Source: Phylloscopus collybita (Eukaryota; Chordata; Aves; Passeriformes; Phylloscopidae). Taken from it: a stretch of DNA of 64,000 nt. Both the position numbers and the translations under genes were made by a program. The stretch spans positions 2,232,001 through 2,296,000 of the forward strand of contig JAJNNQ010000004.1 of NCBI GenBank assembly GCA_027886175.1, in the 5' to 3' direction. Shown here one piece after another: positions 35,123 to 47,913 of the stretch (its first letter is position 1; the number at the start of each line of letters is the position of its first letter). The notes under the pieces are model-generated. The model was not told the origin of the DNA. It saw only the letters and a program-made list of their open reading frames with translations, and searched no databases.

Positions 35123-37099
35123 CCCACTATAAACAGCAGTTACACAAATGTGGAGACACACAAAGCACAAAAGGTACAGAGAACAGCTGAGCCATACAAG
35201 GAGTCAGCAGTTAAAATAACTCCTTTCCTATCTGTTCCTAATACTGTTTTTCCTCCAGCACCTTGTGGAAGTTTGGCAGCTTTGCAGTAGAACTAGGAAA
35301 ACTAGAAGATAAAAGGCAGCATAGGCATTTTTAAGAGCTTTTTATAAAATTCTCATTAATCATCCAGAAATTCTGCATTTAAAAGTCATCCAGCAAAATG
35401 TCTGCTTTTTTTTTTGTCTCAAGATGAAAGGCAGAGAATAGTGATACTCTTTTTTTTTTTTTCCAGAAAGGAAAGGGAGCAGGGTTGGCATAGATGCATG
35501 CAAGAGAGCAGTGGTTGGTGGAATATGTGACAGTGTCCTCCACAGAAGTGAAAAAAGGTAATTTTCCTGCTGTCTTTTCCTCCTGCAAAGAGCCAGCAGC
35601 TATATTGGTAAGCAAGATCTAAAGAGGGCAAGGTCTTGCATTAACTGGTGACACTGTTTTGCTTGCATGGCAGTTTAAAGGCTTGCTTAATTAAAGGGAA
35701 ACATATTCTAATGAATATACAACAATGGTAGTAACATCCAGACTGTACAATGCACTTTCTGCCCAAACAAGACAGAGTTTTATACAACCAGTTCCCACTT
35801 CAGGCTGTCCTGTAGGCACGTCCCTGGCCCTCATTTTTGCAGCTATGCACAATTACCGTTCTCCATCAGCTTGGCCTTTTGTGGTTTTGGAACCTGACCA
35901 CCACACAGCAACTGTGTCTGGCTTGTAGATTCACTTTCAGGTGGAGGGTGCAACAAAATTGGACAGATAGAAATCAATAGAAGACAGCACCAAGAGTCTG
36001 GGTATGAATCAGTCTGACAGACATTCAGGATTTTACTGAGTATAAAGGATTAAAACTGGGGACTGCTCTTGGGTACTTAAGAAGAGGCAACCTGGATACC
36101 TACAGACCCTTGAAAGAGGTGAAATATTCTGACTCAGGTTAGCTGAGGTCTGTTTAGGTCTTTGGAAAATTTACCTCTGCCTGCGTGTGACACTGCATGG
36201 TGTGAAGTGAGCTGGTAATACCTGAGGCAACATGCTGGGAGAAAACAGTCATTCATTATACCATTACCTATCACATGTAATTGTCCTGCCAGTCTCACCT
36301 GTATTTTCAAGACCACATTTCCACTCCTTCCTTGCTCTGCTGCTTCTCCAGGATCTTGGCTGTTGTTTGCTTTCCTTCTCACAATTTGGTGTTCTCATCC
36401 AATTACATATGGTATTCCTCCTACCATAAAAGGCATTGCCATTTCCAGCTCTGAGAATGTCTAAGGAGCAGGAGACAATAAATAGCAGAGTGCAAAGGTC
36501 CGCTTTTCTCCAACTGACAGATCAGAAATTTGAGCTGAAGTGAGTTTCAAGGTTTACAAGCAAGGCAAGCAGCCCAAGAACAATAATTGTTTTAGATGTG
36601 TATCTCCAAAGAACAACAATCCCAAATAAGGAGTTACTCCTCTGACAGAGCATATAAGCCCAGTACTCTGTAGCAACAAGTTCACTGAGACTCAAGTTGT
36701 ATTAAGCCTAATTTCTTCAGGTGGACTTTGTTCCAGCATTTTGCTACTGCAGATAAGTTTCTTCTTTTCGATCAGTGAAGACTTTCCCAAGAGCAGACTT
36801 AAATTGCATGGAAAGCCATAAGCACACTTTGAAAACTTAGCCCTTATAAAGCTTATCCTACCAACATATGCTCACACAGTTACCTTTGGTGAAAAGTCAA
36901 TCTGATGGTGCTAAGTCTGAATCTTCAAGGCGTATTTTCAGCAATACACCTCTGTGACTTCTCCAGTTCCTGGCAACAGGTAGTCAAGACCACAGGACTG
37001 TAGGAACTGAAGTCCCGAATGTGATTTCTGAATTTGGTCCTTGCAACATGTGGCTTTGAAAGAGTACACTCACACATGTCTACATGTCCCAGAGTATAT
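35123..37099. other. Unclassified sequence, no gene seen
   Basis: No gene or repeat family recognised. Confidence 0.4.
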
Positions 37100-37941
37100 C
37101 CAAGGCTGTCTCATCTTGCAGCTGTTCTGAGGGCTCTACCTGGACAGGCTGGATATATGGGCCAAGTCCAACAAGTTTAACAAGTTCAAGTGCCGAGTCC
37201 CACATGCCGAGTCCCGCACTTTGGTCACAACAACCCCCTGCAGTACTACAGGTGGGGACAGTGTGGCTGGACAGTGCCCAGGCAGAAAGGGACCTGGGGG
37301 CACTGGTGACAGCAGCTGAACAGGAGCCAGCAGTGAGCCCTGGTGGCCAAGAAGGCCAATGGCATCCTGGCCTGCATCAGTGTGGCCAGCAGGAGCAGGG
37401 AGGTCATTCTTCCCCTGTACTCAGTACTGGTGAGGCCACACCTTGAGTGCTGTGTCCAGTTCTGGGCCCCTCAGTTTAGGGAGAACATTGAGATGCTCAA
37501 ATGTGTCCAGAGGAGGGCAATAAAGCTGGTGAAGAGCCTGGAACACAAGCCCTCTGAGGCAACTGGGGTTGTTTAGCCTGGAAAAAAAGGAGGCTCAGAG
37601 GAGACCTTATCATTCCCTACAACTACCTGAAAGGTGATTGTAGCCAGGTGGGGGTTGGCCTCTTCTCCCAGGCAACAACTGACAGAACGAGAGAACACAA
37701 GTCTTAAGCTGTGCCAGGGGAAGTTTAGGTTAGATGTCAGTAAAAGATTCTTCCCTGAAAGAGTGTTTGGGCATTGGAATTGTTTTCCCAGAGAGGTGGT
37801 GAAGTCACTGTCCCTGGAGGTGTTTAAAGGAAGCACTCAGTGGCACTCAGTGCCATGGTTTTGTTGATGAGGAGGTGTTAGGTCACAGGTTGGACTTGAT
37901 CTCAAAGGTCTTTTCCAGCCTAGTTCATTCTGTGATTCTTG
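37100..37941 (+). mobile_element. CR1 LINE 3' end
   Basis: Typical CR1 sequence from late ORF2 (AGAAGGCCAATGGCATCCTG at 37349; GGTGAGGCCACACCTTGAGT at 37430) through the 3' UTR to the tail TTCATTCTGTGATTCTT. The frame 37343-37576 retains CR1 ORF2 C-terminal residues ([13 protein letters not shown]) before a stop. Confidence 0.93.
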
Positions 37942-38084
37942 ACTCTGGGTGTGTTCAAGCCTACACCAAAAAAGATTCTCCTTAGTTAGTGGCACATCAC
38001 ACAAGGAGCTGCGTTCAAATCCCTTGTTTGCCTGGAGATACCTGAATGTGCAACCTGACCTGTCCAAGGAGCGTATTTTTCCTA

Positions 38085-38465
38085 CACAGAATCATGAAAG
38101 TTGGAAAGGTCGAGTCCAACCTTTGACTGAACATCATGATGTCAACTAAACTCTAGTTCTGGAGTTTTAAGCGCCACATGCAGTTGTTTCTTGAACACTT
38201 CCGGGGATGGTGATTCCTCTGCTTTGCTGGGCAGCACATTCCAGTGCTTAGCCATCCTTTCAGTGAAGAAATTCAGTGATGCTTCTGATATCCAACCTGA
38301 ACCTCTCCTGGTGGAGCTTGAGGCCATTTTCTCTTGTCCCATCACTGGGAGAAGAGACTGACCCTTACCTGGCTACAATCTCCTTTCAGGTAGCTGATTA
38401 GTCTTCCTTTTCTCCAGGCTAAACATCAGCAGCTCCTTCAGCTGCTCCTCAAATTACTTACATCA
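38085..38465 (-). mobile_element. CR1 LINE 3' end, minus strand
   Basis: Begins with ACAGAATCATGAAAGTTGGA, the reverse complement of a CR1 tail, and continues to CTCCAGGCTAAACATCAGCA and beyond. It stands tail to tail with the CR1 at 37100-37941, 140 bp away. Confidence 0.93.
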
Positions 38466-39896
38466 TAACTCAGCATCTTCTGTCTGCCTACCTTCATGCA
38501 GTAGGTTTAAATTATGAGTGATATAGGAAGACAATGTTCTCACCAGTGAGAAAATGAACAGAAAATGGTATATCATGCCTAGTCTCCCTTCTTCTTACTA
38601 TGGAATGTCCCCATTTCCCCAGCCATCCCTTTCCTTCTGAAGGAAAGGGCTCACCTGATTGCTAGGTGAGCAAGAACATTCCTGCAAGGGTAGCATAAGA
38701 ACAATATTTGTGACTCCACAGGAGCACTGCACCTTCCTCGAAGACTTCATGGCATCTCTTACCAACTGATCTCAGCGCTTTGTATTCAAGTGTGCTGGAT
38801 TTCATGAACAATAACCTTAATTACCTACATATCCTTATGCATCAGAGGCAGTTTGACTGTAAAACCCCAAAGGAGAGATTTTCCTTCTTTTTCCTACATT
38901 CCCCATTTTCCTCTCTCCTACCACTCTGTAGCAGCTACTATAACCATTCCTCTGCTCTGTACAAAAAAGCAAATTTTCAGACTTCTGAAGTCATCAGCCC
39001 CAAGGAATTCTTCCAGCTTGCAGATTTCCTCCTCTCACCACATGTGCTTCAAAAAGAGCTGCCTTGAACTTGTTTTGAACGTTCACTGCACATATTTGCA
39101 ATGGAAAGATACATTGCAGATATGTATAACATATATTATATATAATAGCTTTATCTGTAGATAGAAGGATATGTTTATTAGCATTATATAGAATTATATA
39201 GACAAACATACATTTTTCAGTATCCTCTTGCCCTTGCACTGAAAGCTGACGGTTATTTTCTGGCAAACCTCTGATTATAATTTTCTCATCTAAATTTTGT
39301 CTTCCTAGCTGAAATCTGCATCAATCTCTGAAGATTAATAAAACAAAGAGGCACTACTGGAGGCTGCTGGAGGACATTTTTCTTTTAAATTCTGATAAAC
39401 TTAAGTGCTGGTCATTAATTTTTGTGTCCCAGAGGAGTGCCTGGAGCCTCCAGAATAATTTCATTCCAACAACTTGCATAAAATTTCTCACTGCACTTTG
39501 GATCCAAGCCAGGTTGTCAGGATTGTTATTTATTGCAACTAGTAAAAATGATTCTCAGCTGTTGTAATTTGGAGACATTTGAATGACTTTGGTGGAGCAG
39601 TGCTCATTTGGCTTGGCAGCCCAGCAGATGCCCTGTAATAAGAACTAATAATGCTGACATATCAGCTACTGTCACAGCAGTTACCAGTGGATTTTTAATT
39701 ACTCAGGGAGGAAGGGCAAAAAGGAGAAGCAGCCTTTTTACAAAGACACTGAGTTAACTGCCTGGCTCAAGGCTCCAACATTGCAAGTCTCCACTTTCAA
39801 GCACTTTCATGCTCACACACTCCCTTTTTATTCAGTTTTTCACATAATCCATTAAGCAGCCCATGGCCACCTGTATCATTATTATTTGGAACGGCA
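38466..39896. other. Unclassified sequence, no gene seen
   Basis: Contains an 11-bp perfect palindrome at 38627-38649 and an AT-rich TATATA-like patch at 39120-39205. No gene recognised. Confidence 0.4.
38627..38649. repeat. Perfect 11-bp inverted repeat, 1-nt spacer
   Basis: CCCTTTCCTTC, T, GAAGGAAAGGG. Exact in every base. Confidence 0.92.
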
Positions 39897-40106
39897 GTAA
39901 TAACGATCCAAATCGTCTTGGAGGGCTAAAAAGCAATGTTTATTGAGAGGCACATCCTTTTATACAGTGTTTTGGTACAATGAATATTATTGGTCATTTA
40001 GAGCCTACACCTCTTTGTAAACGTCTTTGCCGGTAAACAAGTTGGAAAAAACACCAGGTGTCGGGGAAGGGAACATCTACAAGGACTGTTAGGGTTCCTC
40101 CTTACA
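39897..40106 (-). mobile_element. Probable small retroviral solo LTR, minus strand
   Basis: On the minus strand a TATAAAA box (complement 39958-39964) lies 13 bases before AATAAA (complement 39939-39944), followed by about 40 bases ending CTGCCGTTCCA. This is the compact design also seen in the 12.9-kb ERV. The 5' limit is unclear: TGTAAGG at 40106 or TGTGTGGGAAC near 40213 are both possible, and I found no target duplication. Confidence 0.5.
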
Positions 40107-40110
40107 ATTT

Positions 40111-40131
40111 CTCAGGCCAGAGTGGCCTGAG
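40111..40131. repeat. Perfect 9-bp inverted repeat, 3-nt loop
   Basis: CTCAGGCCA, GAG, TGGCCTGAG. It sits just outside or in the U3 of the probable LTR at 39897. Confidence 0.9.
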
Positions 40132-40213
40132 AGTTATGTACTTGGCTTTCCCACAGGCTCAAGCTAGTGCCTGAAGCCTGAAAATCTATTTTCTGACCAC
40201 TGTCAGTTCCCAC

Positions 40214-41190
40214 ACACCTGTGCTGATTAAACTCATCTTCCTTCACTATGGGGAGCTAAGGCCCTCCTTGGGTACTTGTAAACAAGACTTAAAGCAAAGC
40301 CAAGAGACAGTTATCCAAGAGAGGTGGTGTAGCCAATGAAGGGGTAAAGGGCAAGGTGGTGATGCTAACAAGCCCCATCATTCACTGTTGAGAATGGTCA
40401 GTAGTTTGAGTCTAAGAAGAAACCTGCAGGGGCAGACTATCATGTCCTGCTGTGCAAATGCTTCAGACCACCTTAGACCGTCATCTGACATGAGAATTCA
40501 TGAAAATTCAGTCTCTTCAAGCAGAAGGTATCTGCTCTACTATAAAACTGCCAAAGGGAACCAGATACCTCCGAAAAATATTGAAAATGTGTCCAGGTTC
40601 TTCCCAAGGCAATTGATTCTTCATCTCAGACACTGTCTGCCTGTAAAAGCAGAACTTAAAATTCACTCTGTGACTGGAGAAATATGAGCTAAGGGTTGAC
40701 TTAAGCTACAACCTTCATCTCTTTGCTTCTAGGAGCATTTGCTTTTAGGATTGTCAGCTGACTGGCAGACCATGAGCCCTACCAGTCAATCTACACCTGA
40801 GCTGCATGAGCATGGGAGATCGAACTTGTCTTCCTCCTGTGTGTGCTTAACTCCTGGTTTAAGTGAAGAAAAAGCTGACAACTGTGTCTTTCTAATTGAT
40901 ATGGACTAGATGGCTGACTCCATGATTTTTCTGTAATGATCCCTCCTCACATAAAACCTTTCTAGCTGACATAGCTAGACAATGATGTCATTCTTCCCCT
41001 CAAATAAAGAGTTCCAAGCTCTTAAAATCAAACTTAGTATCTCCTACTATTCCTTGTGCACTAGATCTCAATGTCTTTGCAGACTGCATATTTGTGCCCC
41101 CTGCTATTTTCACTTGATTTTTAATGTGTTGCATTTGATTTTATGTTTCCGTATTTACCCTGGCCACCTGATCAATGGGTTAAATAATCA
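40214..41190. other. Unclassified sequence, no gene seen
   Basis: No gene or repeat recognised. Confidence 0.4.
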
Positions 41191-41191
41191 C

Positions 41192-42500
41192 ACAAAATCA
41201 CAGAATATGCTGAGTTGGAAGGGACCCACAAAGATCACCAAGTTCAGCTCCTGGCCCTGCACAGCACCATCTTCAAGAATAATGCCATTGCCTAAACATA
41301 TTGTCCAAATACTTCTTGAACTCTGTCAGGCTGGTGCTGAGACCGCCTCTCTGCAGAGCCTGTTCCAGTGCCCAACCACCCTCTGGGGGACGAACCTTTT
41401 TCTAATACCCAACCTAAACCTTTCCAGACCCAACTTCAGGCCATTCCTTCAGCTCCTGTCACTGGTCACTGCAGGGAAGAGATCAGTGCCTGCCCCTCCT
41501 CTCCCAGTCAGGAAGAAGCTGTAACTGCAATGAGGTGTCCCCTCAGTCTCCTCTTCTCCACGCTGAACAGACCAGGGGACCTCAGCTGCTCCTCATACAG
41601 CTTCCCCTCAAGACCCTTCACTTCCCCTGAAGACCCTTCACCATCTTGGTTGCTGTCCTGGGTTATGGAACCAAAAATGTGTATTTTATTTCATTTGTTG
41701 AAAGCAGTTGGGGAGATGTTTTTCTTTATCTCTTGTAACATTGGGGGGAGGAGGGGGGTGGGTGCCTTCTGATAATGGCCAACTGTTCAAACCAGGTGGG
41801 GCAGTGTTTCTTATCTCTTTCACTGCCTGTCCTCCCTCCAGGGGGATATTTTCTGCTGATGGGCCATTAAGGCTCACCAAGGACATGACACATTCCATCA
41901 TCCCATTGTGAGATGCTCCACCCAGTGGAGGGAGCCAACCATTCCTACCTGGATAAAAACTGAGATGCAGGAACACAAGGTATCTGGTTCCACTGGATTC
42001 CTAGAGTAAGACTGGACCCTTCTCACCCTCACTGGACCCTTCTCTCAGGATCATCTCTGCTCCAACAGAACCACATCTGTCACTCCAGGAGGACTTACTT
42101 TTAGACTGCTTCAAACACCCTGACCAAGAGGGTGTTAGGTTGTATTATTCCATTTATTTTATTTTACTTTTTTTTTTTCTTCTCTCTTCTCCTGTTAAAT
42201 TGCATCTCTGACTGGGAGTCTCACTGGTTTTGCTTTCAAACCAGCACAGTTGCCCTCCTTTGTACAATCTCTAAGAGCTTAATATCTCTTACATATTGAG
42301 GAGCCCAAAATTTCACACAACATTCAAGGTGAGACCACACCAGTGCAGAGCAGTAGAAAACTTGAGGTGACACATCCCTGCAGAAAGTCAGACCCATCAA
42401 TATGACAAATATTTTTGTGCTCTGTTGTTCCTGATACCAAGATTCTTTGCGGTGGCTGTAAATTATGGCATTCATTTATTGCTTTTGAGGTCTCTGCAGC
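41192..42500 (-). mobile_element. CR1 LINE, minus strand, split by solo LTR
   Basis: The 3' tail is at 41192-41240 (AAAATCACAGAATATGCTGA). CR1 sequence runs to 41653, is broken by the LTR 41654-42248, and resumes at 42249 with TTGCCCTCCTTTGTACAATC and TGAGGAGCCCAAAATTTCAC. It fades out around 42400-42500. Confidence 0.9.
41654..42248 (+). mobile_element. Solo LTR inside CR1, 5-bp duplication GTTGC
   Basis: Starts TGTCCTGGGTTATGG, ends ACCAGCACA; GTTGC stands at 41649-41653 and 42249-42253. It is closest to the middle LTR at 33792 (same two-unit ACTGGACCC region and same 5' half). From about 42143 its 3' part differs from its relatives, with a T-rich TTTATTTTATTTTAC stretch in place of the usual segment. 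Confidence 0.9.
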
Positions 42501-45500
42501 CATTATGGACAAAAGCTTAACTGGGGTAGTAGCTCAGTGCGGCTCCATTGACTTCAGTTAAGCAACACAGAGTTCTGCCTACTGAAATTCTGGTCCTGCA
42601 TCTTTTTCTTTCTCTTTTTCCTGCTCCTCAGAATCTCTGTAAGGATGAAGGAGGATAAGATATTAAAACCTGCTGAAGTGCATGTGGTGATGAGCTCTCA
42701 CTGCAATAATGGGAGCAAGAGAGCCAAATGTCTTATTTATTTTGCAGATTTAAACTTTAATGTTTAGTAAGTGAAATGGATTCATTCCCACAGTGCAGTG
42801 TTACAGAGTGATTCAGGACTATCTGAAGTCAAAATAGTTTTGCACTGATCGGGCAAGTTCATGACTATCATAATGAGCTCATCCCAGCTTAATGACTTCT
42901 GCAGGTCTTTATGCAGCACCTACAGAACTGCCTGGCTTCTCACTTACTCTCTCTTTAGTATGAATATGACATGCTGGGTGCTATATACCTGACTCAGCAG
43001 CTTGATCAATGTTCTCTTTCGTTTTTTTAACATTAAAAAAATAAACGATTGTAGCTCATGTTTCCACGTTTTACTTGGTAAGAGGTCAATACCACTCTTA
43101 CTGGAAGAGCACATTGCAGAGCCTGCATTTCTCTTCTGGTGTTATTTTTATATACCACTTTTGATTTCAAGGAATCTTTTCATCCTTGCTTCACTGAGGT
43201 TTAATAACATTTTAACTAAATGTACTTCAATGAATATGTCCTCGCTTTATGCACAAGCACATGCTGTCCTTGTGGAAAGAAGGGAGGGTAGTGAGGGAGG
43301 AGAGAACACAGGTCATGGCAGAAATCAGGATTTGAGGTGGATCTCACGTGCATTGGCAGAATCATAGGCAGATGAGGAGAAACATAAAAAAACTAGAGCA
43401 CAAAACCATCAGGCTTACAGAGCTTCAGATGGGTAGTAAGTAAATTAACTCCCCAAATCCTTCTAGCTGAGGTTTACCTCTGCTGGCTGAATCAGAGTTG
43501 ACCTAGAGATTGCTGTACTTGCTTGTGCTTGTGATCACACATGAGATTATGTCCAATGTCTTTCCATGCTACCACATAAGTTCAGAAATATGCAGTTTCT
43601 TTCTGTATCCTTACGATTTAAGCAGGCAAATAATAACAAAGGAAATAAAGTGACAGACCCAGAAAAATGTGAAAAATGGGCTCAGAAATACCTACTGTCA
43701 TTCTAGTATATTTCTGGTAGAGAAAAGTTATCCATTCTTCATCAGACGCAAGAGTATTCACACCTCTGCCAATGTCTGCTCTCTACTGGGCAGCAGTGAC
43801 AGTAACCCCAAAGGGAGAGAAATTTGGCCCTTTGAAGAGCCATGGTCAAATTTACTACTCAGATGAAGCAAAATAGATGACACTGCTGTTGCGCTCAGAA
43901 AGCAATGCACTGCTTCCTGGGGCATCTCCAAGCAGCACAACTGCCAGACGGGTGGGTCTGCCAAACATAGGCATAAAATGTGCCACCTGTACCTGGAAGT
44001 ATGGATGTGATGTGGTTGGATGTGCACTGGGAGAAGGAAAAAGGACCTCTCTACTTCCACTCCAGTAGTCTCAGGAAGGGGCATCAATTCTTTCCACGTA
44101 CCTGGTGCTGGTGGGGGGGATGCAAAAGGCCATAGTGACATCAGGCAGCCAGCCAGCCTGCTGAGGAGATGTTCATCTTGTGAAGCTTGGCTCAGCTTTG
44201 AGCAGCAAGAAGAAGTTTAGCTGACAATAGCAGTGATTGCAAATGCTAAGTAAAGTGCTTTTTGTCACATTTTGCTAACAAAGCAGGGGTCAGGTCCTTT
44301 CTGCCTGTTGAGATATAAATATCTTAATTAGATCTTTGAAAAAGTAAAAGAAGAAAATCTAAAAGCCTGGAAGGTATTTTATTATTTCATTTTTATTTTT
44401 AGTATTAAAAATATAGCTCAAGTAGTGCTGGCACCAGGATGCATAATCCACTTACCAGGGCAGAAAGGGCTCTGAAGCTGCACCACAAATGCATCATTTG
44501 ATAACAGTAATGAAAAAGACACCAATCTATATCTGCAAATAGCATTAGAGCTGACTTGGTTTGAGGACCAAAGGAAGCTGATGCTGAATTTATGAGGCTG
44601 ACATCTCAAACATTTGAGACCAGGGCTTTCTTTCCTCCTCTGTTTTGTTTCATCCTCCCTTACTTTTTTACTTTTAACAACTTGACCCTCTTTTTGGGTC
44701 AGCTCTTAGCCCTATAAATGAAAGCAATTCAGTCAGGAAAGGTGGCAGAGTGAAGTGTGCCTGCTTTGTCCCAGGGGCTGAGTGAGACCAGCCGACACGT
44801 GCTCATGCACCCTTGCCCTGCAGGCCTTTTCCAGCGCCGCACGTGCTTTGGGATGCCCACACCACATCTATCCACACCTGCAGCACAGTGCGGGGTTGGA
44901 AAAGCTACAGAGCCACATGGGAGACACCCCACCCAGCTAGGAGATAAAATCTTGTCCAATACAGGTTTCTCTCTCCATCTCATCTGACATGGACCATCAC
45001 ACAGCTCCTCAAAGGAGCCTCCTAAAGGAGAAGTGACCTCCTGGAGAAAATATGTTGGATCAGGAGTGAGCAGACATGGTCAAGAAAGAAAAAAAAAAAA
45101 TACACTACTTTTGCTGCATGGTGGTTCTTTTAGCTAATACCATGTCTCCAGCTGTGGCAGCCGGAAATGCTGCATCAGCAAAAGGCGCAAGCCCATTCCC
45201 TTACACGAGTTTCTCCAGCTCTTTGTGAGACAACCTGCTGTCACAACCTCCTATGCCAGCAAGTTCCAAAAATTCCCTTCCTCTCTGTATACCCCTCTGT
45301 ACCAAAGCAGTTTCTTTCTTTTCTGTTTTAGACCACCCCCTTGGATCCAGTGTTGCAAGATTTGATGAGCGGGGTTCCACTTTAAGCTTGTGCTCCTCTT
45401 TACTGCTTTTGCATGTGCCTATCCCTGATCCTCCAGTTCAGTCCCAGACTAATAGCTCCTACCTTTTTAGTGTCCTTTGAAAGTAACCTTTTCATCTCCA
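42501..45500. other. Unclassified sequence, no gene seen
   Basis: Nothing recognised. The frames of 120-127 codons at 43002-43367 (+) and 43758-44141 (-) have no motif. 44700-44900 is moderately CpG-containing but shows no clear promoter. Confidence 0.4.
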
Positions 45501-45539
45501 GAGACATTTTAATTGCTCTTTTCTTTCCATTCTCTGTAT

Positions 45540-46330
45540 ACAGCACGCTCTCTTGGAGACAAGAGACAAGACCTGCATTCTTTGCTCAAAATGCATTAAA
45601 TTTTCTCATCCACATTATTTCCCAGCATTTTGATGAACATGCTGGATAAACTGGCGCCAGCACTTTCTTCTGGAGGACCTTCCATGAAGACCCATCAGGC
45701 AAATGGGGCAGCACACAGCTTTACAAAACCATGTCCTTTTTTTTCTCAATACAGTGTGTTTAGCCATTTTTTTTCTGTGTTTTTACTCTTCACCAAAGAC
45801 TTTTATCACCTTCTCAGGAGTATAAGTCACTTACTGTTTGGTAGTTCCAGCAGCTACCTGACACCTTTGCTGTTTGCAATGACAGTTTATGAGCCTCAGG
45901 CAGCAGATCAGTGGGTTCACACCTGAGCTCCCACTCAGTTCTCCAGTGAATGCCATCTGGTCATAGGAACTTGTTAATATCTTATTAACCATGGAGCCAA
46001 ACACTTTTCAGGATTTCAGGCTCATAGCATTGATGCAGACTGGCACTTGTAAAATTTGTCCTTGATCTGTCTCTTGGCACACACCAGGCAGCTGGAATTG
46101 AAGGTGACCCATTTTTCAGTGTGACTGTGCTCCCTATTGATACTTAGACACACCAAGGTTAGTCAAATCCCCCTTGTAGGCCATGCCAGTCTGAACAAAG
46201 TCTTGTTCCCAGCTCAGAGCTGAGGTACTCCTCTACAACTTTTCTCATTTCCTGTGCCAGGAGAGAAGTTCCACTATGATGAGCGACAGCCAATCCTTTC
46301 TGCATGGGTTCCTCTTCTCCAGAAACGTGT
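45540..46330 (-). mobile_element. Probable very old CR1 fragment, minus strand
   Basis: The segments TCTCATCCACATTATTTCCC (45604) and AGTGAATGCCATCTGGTCAT (45945) followed by AGGAACTTGTTAATATCTTA match, in order, reverse-complemented RT-region sequence of ancient CR1 subfamilies as I remember them. Everything between is too diverged to align by eye. Confidence 0.45.
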
Positions 46331-47900
46331 CCTGGATTCTTGCCATCTACTTCTTATAACATCACCTACCAAAATTTCTCTGTTGGTTCTTCAGCCTCAC
46401 ACAAGACGAGATTTCAGACAGTGCTAACAGAGAGGTCACAACCTTCAGTCTCCAGTTTTGCCACTGAAGTAGTAAAGTTGACCTCCAAAGGCAAATGTAC
46501 CTTATGTACTATTGCTTCACAGGTGAGGCCCACTGCAGTACTGCAAAGGGGTCTGCCTCATTATCAGTGGGTGTTAGTGATGGCCCAGGTACCCAGGAAC
46601 CTCCTGATCATTCTTGATCTGACCCTGGCAATGGAGGTCTGGCGTCAAAGATAATCTTTCCATTCAGTGCTTTGCATGCCCAAGCAGATTTCTTCAATTA
46701 TGCTGTAAGATGTGGTGTCTGGCATTTTCATGACAGCAGCTTGAAGGGCACTTTGAGATTTTCACACTATGTGAAGGCTCCCAGAAAAATTATTACTGGC
46801 CTCTTAAGCTCCATAGCTCTTAACATCATGGATCACTTTAACAGATCCTTAGGAGAACACTGTGATCTGGATGGGGTCAGACAGTGGAGCAGGGCCTAGC
46901 TCAATTTGTCTATTTTAAAGAACACAGGGTGCTGTCAGGACCCTTAAAGCTCCTGAAAAATACGACGACTGAGTAGAGGTAGTTTTTTTTTTAAAAAAAC
47001 ACCTAATTATCAAGCCTTGTGTCACTTGTGCTTATTTCTGTGAGTTCTTCCTTACAATAAGCTACAGGAGGACATTGCATCTCCAGAAATTTGGCTGAGC
47101 TGCACATGCTGCACATGTAGCTAAGGAACCCCAGGGGTTATGGAGGGAAAGTCATTCAGCAGGTTAGCGCTGTAGGGACACAGGAGAGCTGGCAGAAGAA
47201 GGGGCAACCATGGATAAACAGCGAAAAAGACTACTCCCAGGAAAGCAAGGCAACTGCATCAATATTTCTGATCTGCAGAAGAAATTGATCTGCTTTATCC
47301 TTGGATTTTGTAAGGTACTGGCATAGGAAAGGAATAGAGACCTTTCTGCTTAATATAGTCTAAAGCTGGGTTGCTTTTTCTTTATTTTGGCTGATTTGGT
47401 TTTTTTTCTGGTTTGTTGGTTAAAAGCTTACTTAGTCCTTTTCTTTTACTAAATTTAAGCCAGGTTTTCATGCTAAGCAGCTGCTGACTCTCTTACATGG
47501 AGGAGGGCTGCCTGTGGCTCTACATAGTCTTGCAAAAGGCACAAGATGACCCAAAACTGACTGTGGAGTTACAGAGCTACAAGCTTGAAGTCATCAGAGA
47601 GGTAGAGGAGAGGTGGAGCTCCTAAAAGGAACTAGACAAGCTAGACAAGTGCAAATCAGCTAGAAAAAAACAGCAGCATTTACTTGTAAGTCCTGCTTAC
47701 AGAGTATTGCAACTCCTTCCTGTTGAGGAAGAAGTATTCCTGTACTTTGTTGGTTTTGCTAAAAACATGTGTCCATACACTCTGGAAAAGAAATGACTGG
47801 TCTCTCCAGTACCTGGTTTGCAGCACTTTACTCAGTTAGTCTAAGGTGTCAAGAGCTCCACATGGTGTCCATCACTCCCTTGGGAGGAGCTCAGTAATGG
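46331..47900. other. Unclassified sequence, no gene seen
   Basis: The plus-strand frames at 46304-46654 and 46672-46899 show no domain. The first part may still be old LINE sequence. Confidence 0.35.
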
Positions 47901-47913
47901 TGTACATTCATCT

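Noticed and set aside
44640..44990. Promoter with CCCTATAAATG box
   Set aside because: TATA-like sequence alone, without a reading frame, splice signal or clear CpG cluster, is too weak.
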